Origin: Lumbricus rubellus
Lineage: Eukaryota > Annelida > Clitellata > Crassiclitellata > Lumbricidae
Length of the DNA stretch: 64,000 nucleotides
Assembly (NCBI GenBank): GCA_945859605.1
Contig: OX243818.1
Span: 35,387,539 to 35,451,538 of the forward strand
Reading direction: 5' to 3'
A program made the translations under genes and the position numbers. Shown one piece after another: positions 62,556-64,000 of this stretch (its first letter is position 1; every line of letters starts with the position of its first letter). Below the pieces are notes generated by a model. That model saw nothing but the letters and a program-made list of their open reading frames with translations. It did not search any database and was not told the origin of the DNA.

Positions 62556-63445
62556 CTGAGCGGACGCTTCGAATGACACTGCTGCAACAATCACCGATCG
62601 AATCTGAAGTCATCGCATTCACTTCCATGAAGGATGAAATATTCATACTCTGCGAACGATCTGATCAAACCAACATCATTGTCTACGACCGCAACAACAC
62701 GGCAGATGTGAAAGACGTCATTGCGCTGCCTGGTATGAATCCAACGGACATAGCAGGTTGCAACGTTTCAAACTGTGTGTATGTAGGCCTACTCAACGAA
62801 GAATCGCATTGCACTTCAGTCTCACGCATTTCGAAAGACGGGGAGCATCAGTTTAGCATATCACCATGGATTAGTGTTCCGAAGCGACCAATTTCTAATA
62901 TGACAACTTCTTCAAATGGTGACCTCGTAATCCTTTCAAGGGACTGTCTTACAGTTCGGGTTCTTTCGGGGCAAAGTAAAGCAGATCCTGCCGTTGTAAA
63001 GATATTTGGTCTGGATGGCTCCTTGCAGCACGAACTACTATTGTCCCAAGGCATTTCTAGTACAAGATATACTTCAAGTGTCATTCAGAAATCGAATGGA
63101 AATCTTCTGCTGACCTCCATTGACGGATCGGAAATACTGATCACGGAGATCAACGTGGCCGGCAGAATATTACGCCAGTGCAAGTCATCACTGTTAGGAA
63201 AGTATCATGCATACTTGGTGGAAATTCGTGGCAGAATTCTGACGAGCGATTGGTTCGGCGGACTGCAGCTCTTAGACTCGGAGCTTAATCCACTGGATTT
63301 TCCCACCCAGAAGGAGTTTGTTGGGCAGTTTTGTAAGGCTTCGAAACTGCATTACAACAGCGAGAGGAATGAGATAGTGCGTATGTGTGATCTCAAGAGT
63401 ACTAACACCCCAGTTTTGACTATCTTCCGTTTCACAGAGGACTAA
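62556..63445 (+). CDS. Propeller-like exon 4, downstream intact copy
   Basis: Acceptor GACTTTTTAG at the same position as in the upstream copy, or an ATG at 62573 if unspliced. The frame is open to TAA after RFTED. It has repeated propeller-like segments: SMKDEIFILCE...IIVYDRN, RPISNMTTSSNGDLVILSRD, VVKIFGLDGSLQHELLLSQG, SVIQKSNGNLLLTSID and GRILTSDWFGGLQLLDSELN. It has no copies of exons 1-3 in front of it. It may be spliced from the upstream exons, skipping the broken exon 4, or be a gene fragment. Confidence 0.7.
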
Positions 63446-64000
63446 AACACTGTTAGTCATTAAACAATAAACATTCATTTTGATATCTCGTTTAACCCAT
63501 TTACTCATATCCTTGCGATTACCTTACGCATTGACTAATCTTGATGAAATACTTATTATATTTGATGTTGCATTTAATGGACCTTTTAAACAATTTCGAT
63601 ATCTCGTGTTACCTAATTGGTATTGGTCATATATCATAGCGATTCCTGGAACTTTTAACTGGACGTTTTGCACTACCTTTTCTATTTGATGTTTACGTTG
63701 AAAAATTGTAATAAAAATTTTTCGCCGAACTGAGAAGAGATTCATTTTCCTCTGCTTTTGCGTTTGATCTTAAACACTTGTTATCGACTTACATTATTTT
63801 GCTAACATTATTTTGGTAAAGGAAAGGTTTGCCACGAGATTTTCTATCGTCCATAAAGCTATCCGGCGGGGAATGGAATATACCGGATACAAAGTATCCT
63901 GGAGATAAGCCATTTTCTTCCAACTATTGAAAGATACGTGTGATTGAAAAATTTATGCCGTAATCAAAATGTAAAGTGACTCTAATTATTATAAGTGTCC
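63446..64000 (+). other. 3' flank of the downstream copy
   Basis: AATAAA at 63710-63715, and another near 63465. Homologous to 61559-62140. The window ends inside the duplicated segment. Confidence 0.7.

Overview
The window is nuclear DNA of an animal. It shows split genes with consensus splice sites, extracellular kringle and PAN/apple modules, many microsatellites, and several classes of animal transposable element (Polinton/Maverick, Helitron, Ty3-type LTR element, hAT, mariner, non-LTR elements, tRNA-derived SINEs). The repeat content fits a marine invertebrate. An echinoderm-like or other invertebrate deuterostome is plausible, but I cannot fix the taxon from sequence alone.

Host gene, minus strand, about 1.1-55.1 kb. 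A modular secreted-protein locus runs right to left: kringle (55.0 kb), two-exon kringle (53.6/53.2), Cys-rich apple-like exon (51.7), PAN/apple exon (48.2), micro-exon linkers (40.2, 39.6, 37.3), then the same order again: kringle (35.3), two-exon kringle (32.7/31.5), apple-like (30.8), PAN (26.8), linkers (25.4, 6.2, 5.7, 5.0, 2.3), kringle (1.2). Nearly every exon is phase 1-1, and intron sequence is duplicated too, so the unit arose by tandem segmental duplication. Its introns are packed with transposons.

Polinton/Maverick (adintovirus-like), 6728-24391. This complete 17.7-kb virus-like element sits in one of those introns. It has terminal inverted repeats ending 5'-AG...CT-3', a 6-bp target duplication TTTCTT, and the full virion gene set: integrase with chromodomain, PLA2-like protein, packaging ATPase, penton, two pX/pVI-like proteins, dUTPase-fold protein, conserved DUF8207-like protein, major capsid protein, SAP/NUMOD1-like protein, protein-primed DNA polymerase B, HNH nuclease, adenain-type protease, and two tandem fiber-like genes. 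The polymerase gene is split by a 1.8-kb non-autonomous Helitron. The ATPase, a pX-like gene and the PLA2/integrase junction each show a one-base frame problem, two of them at A-runs. Everything else is open, so the copy looks young.

The most interesting part is the pair of fiber-like genes. They share a shaft with tracts that look identical at the DNA level but carry unrelated C-terminal heads, one discoidin (F5/8-C)-like and one C1q/TNF-like. This looks like a recombining receptor-binding cassette.

Right end, 57.5-64 kb, plus strand. A four-exon gene with CRE-like promoter sites encodes a beta-propeller-like protein. Its last exon is tandemly duplicated (period about 2.37 kb). The upstream copy is broken by a DNA transposon and a frameshift; the downstream copy is open.
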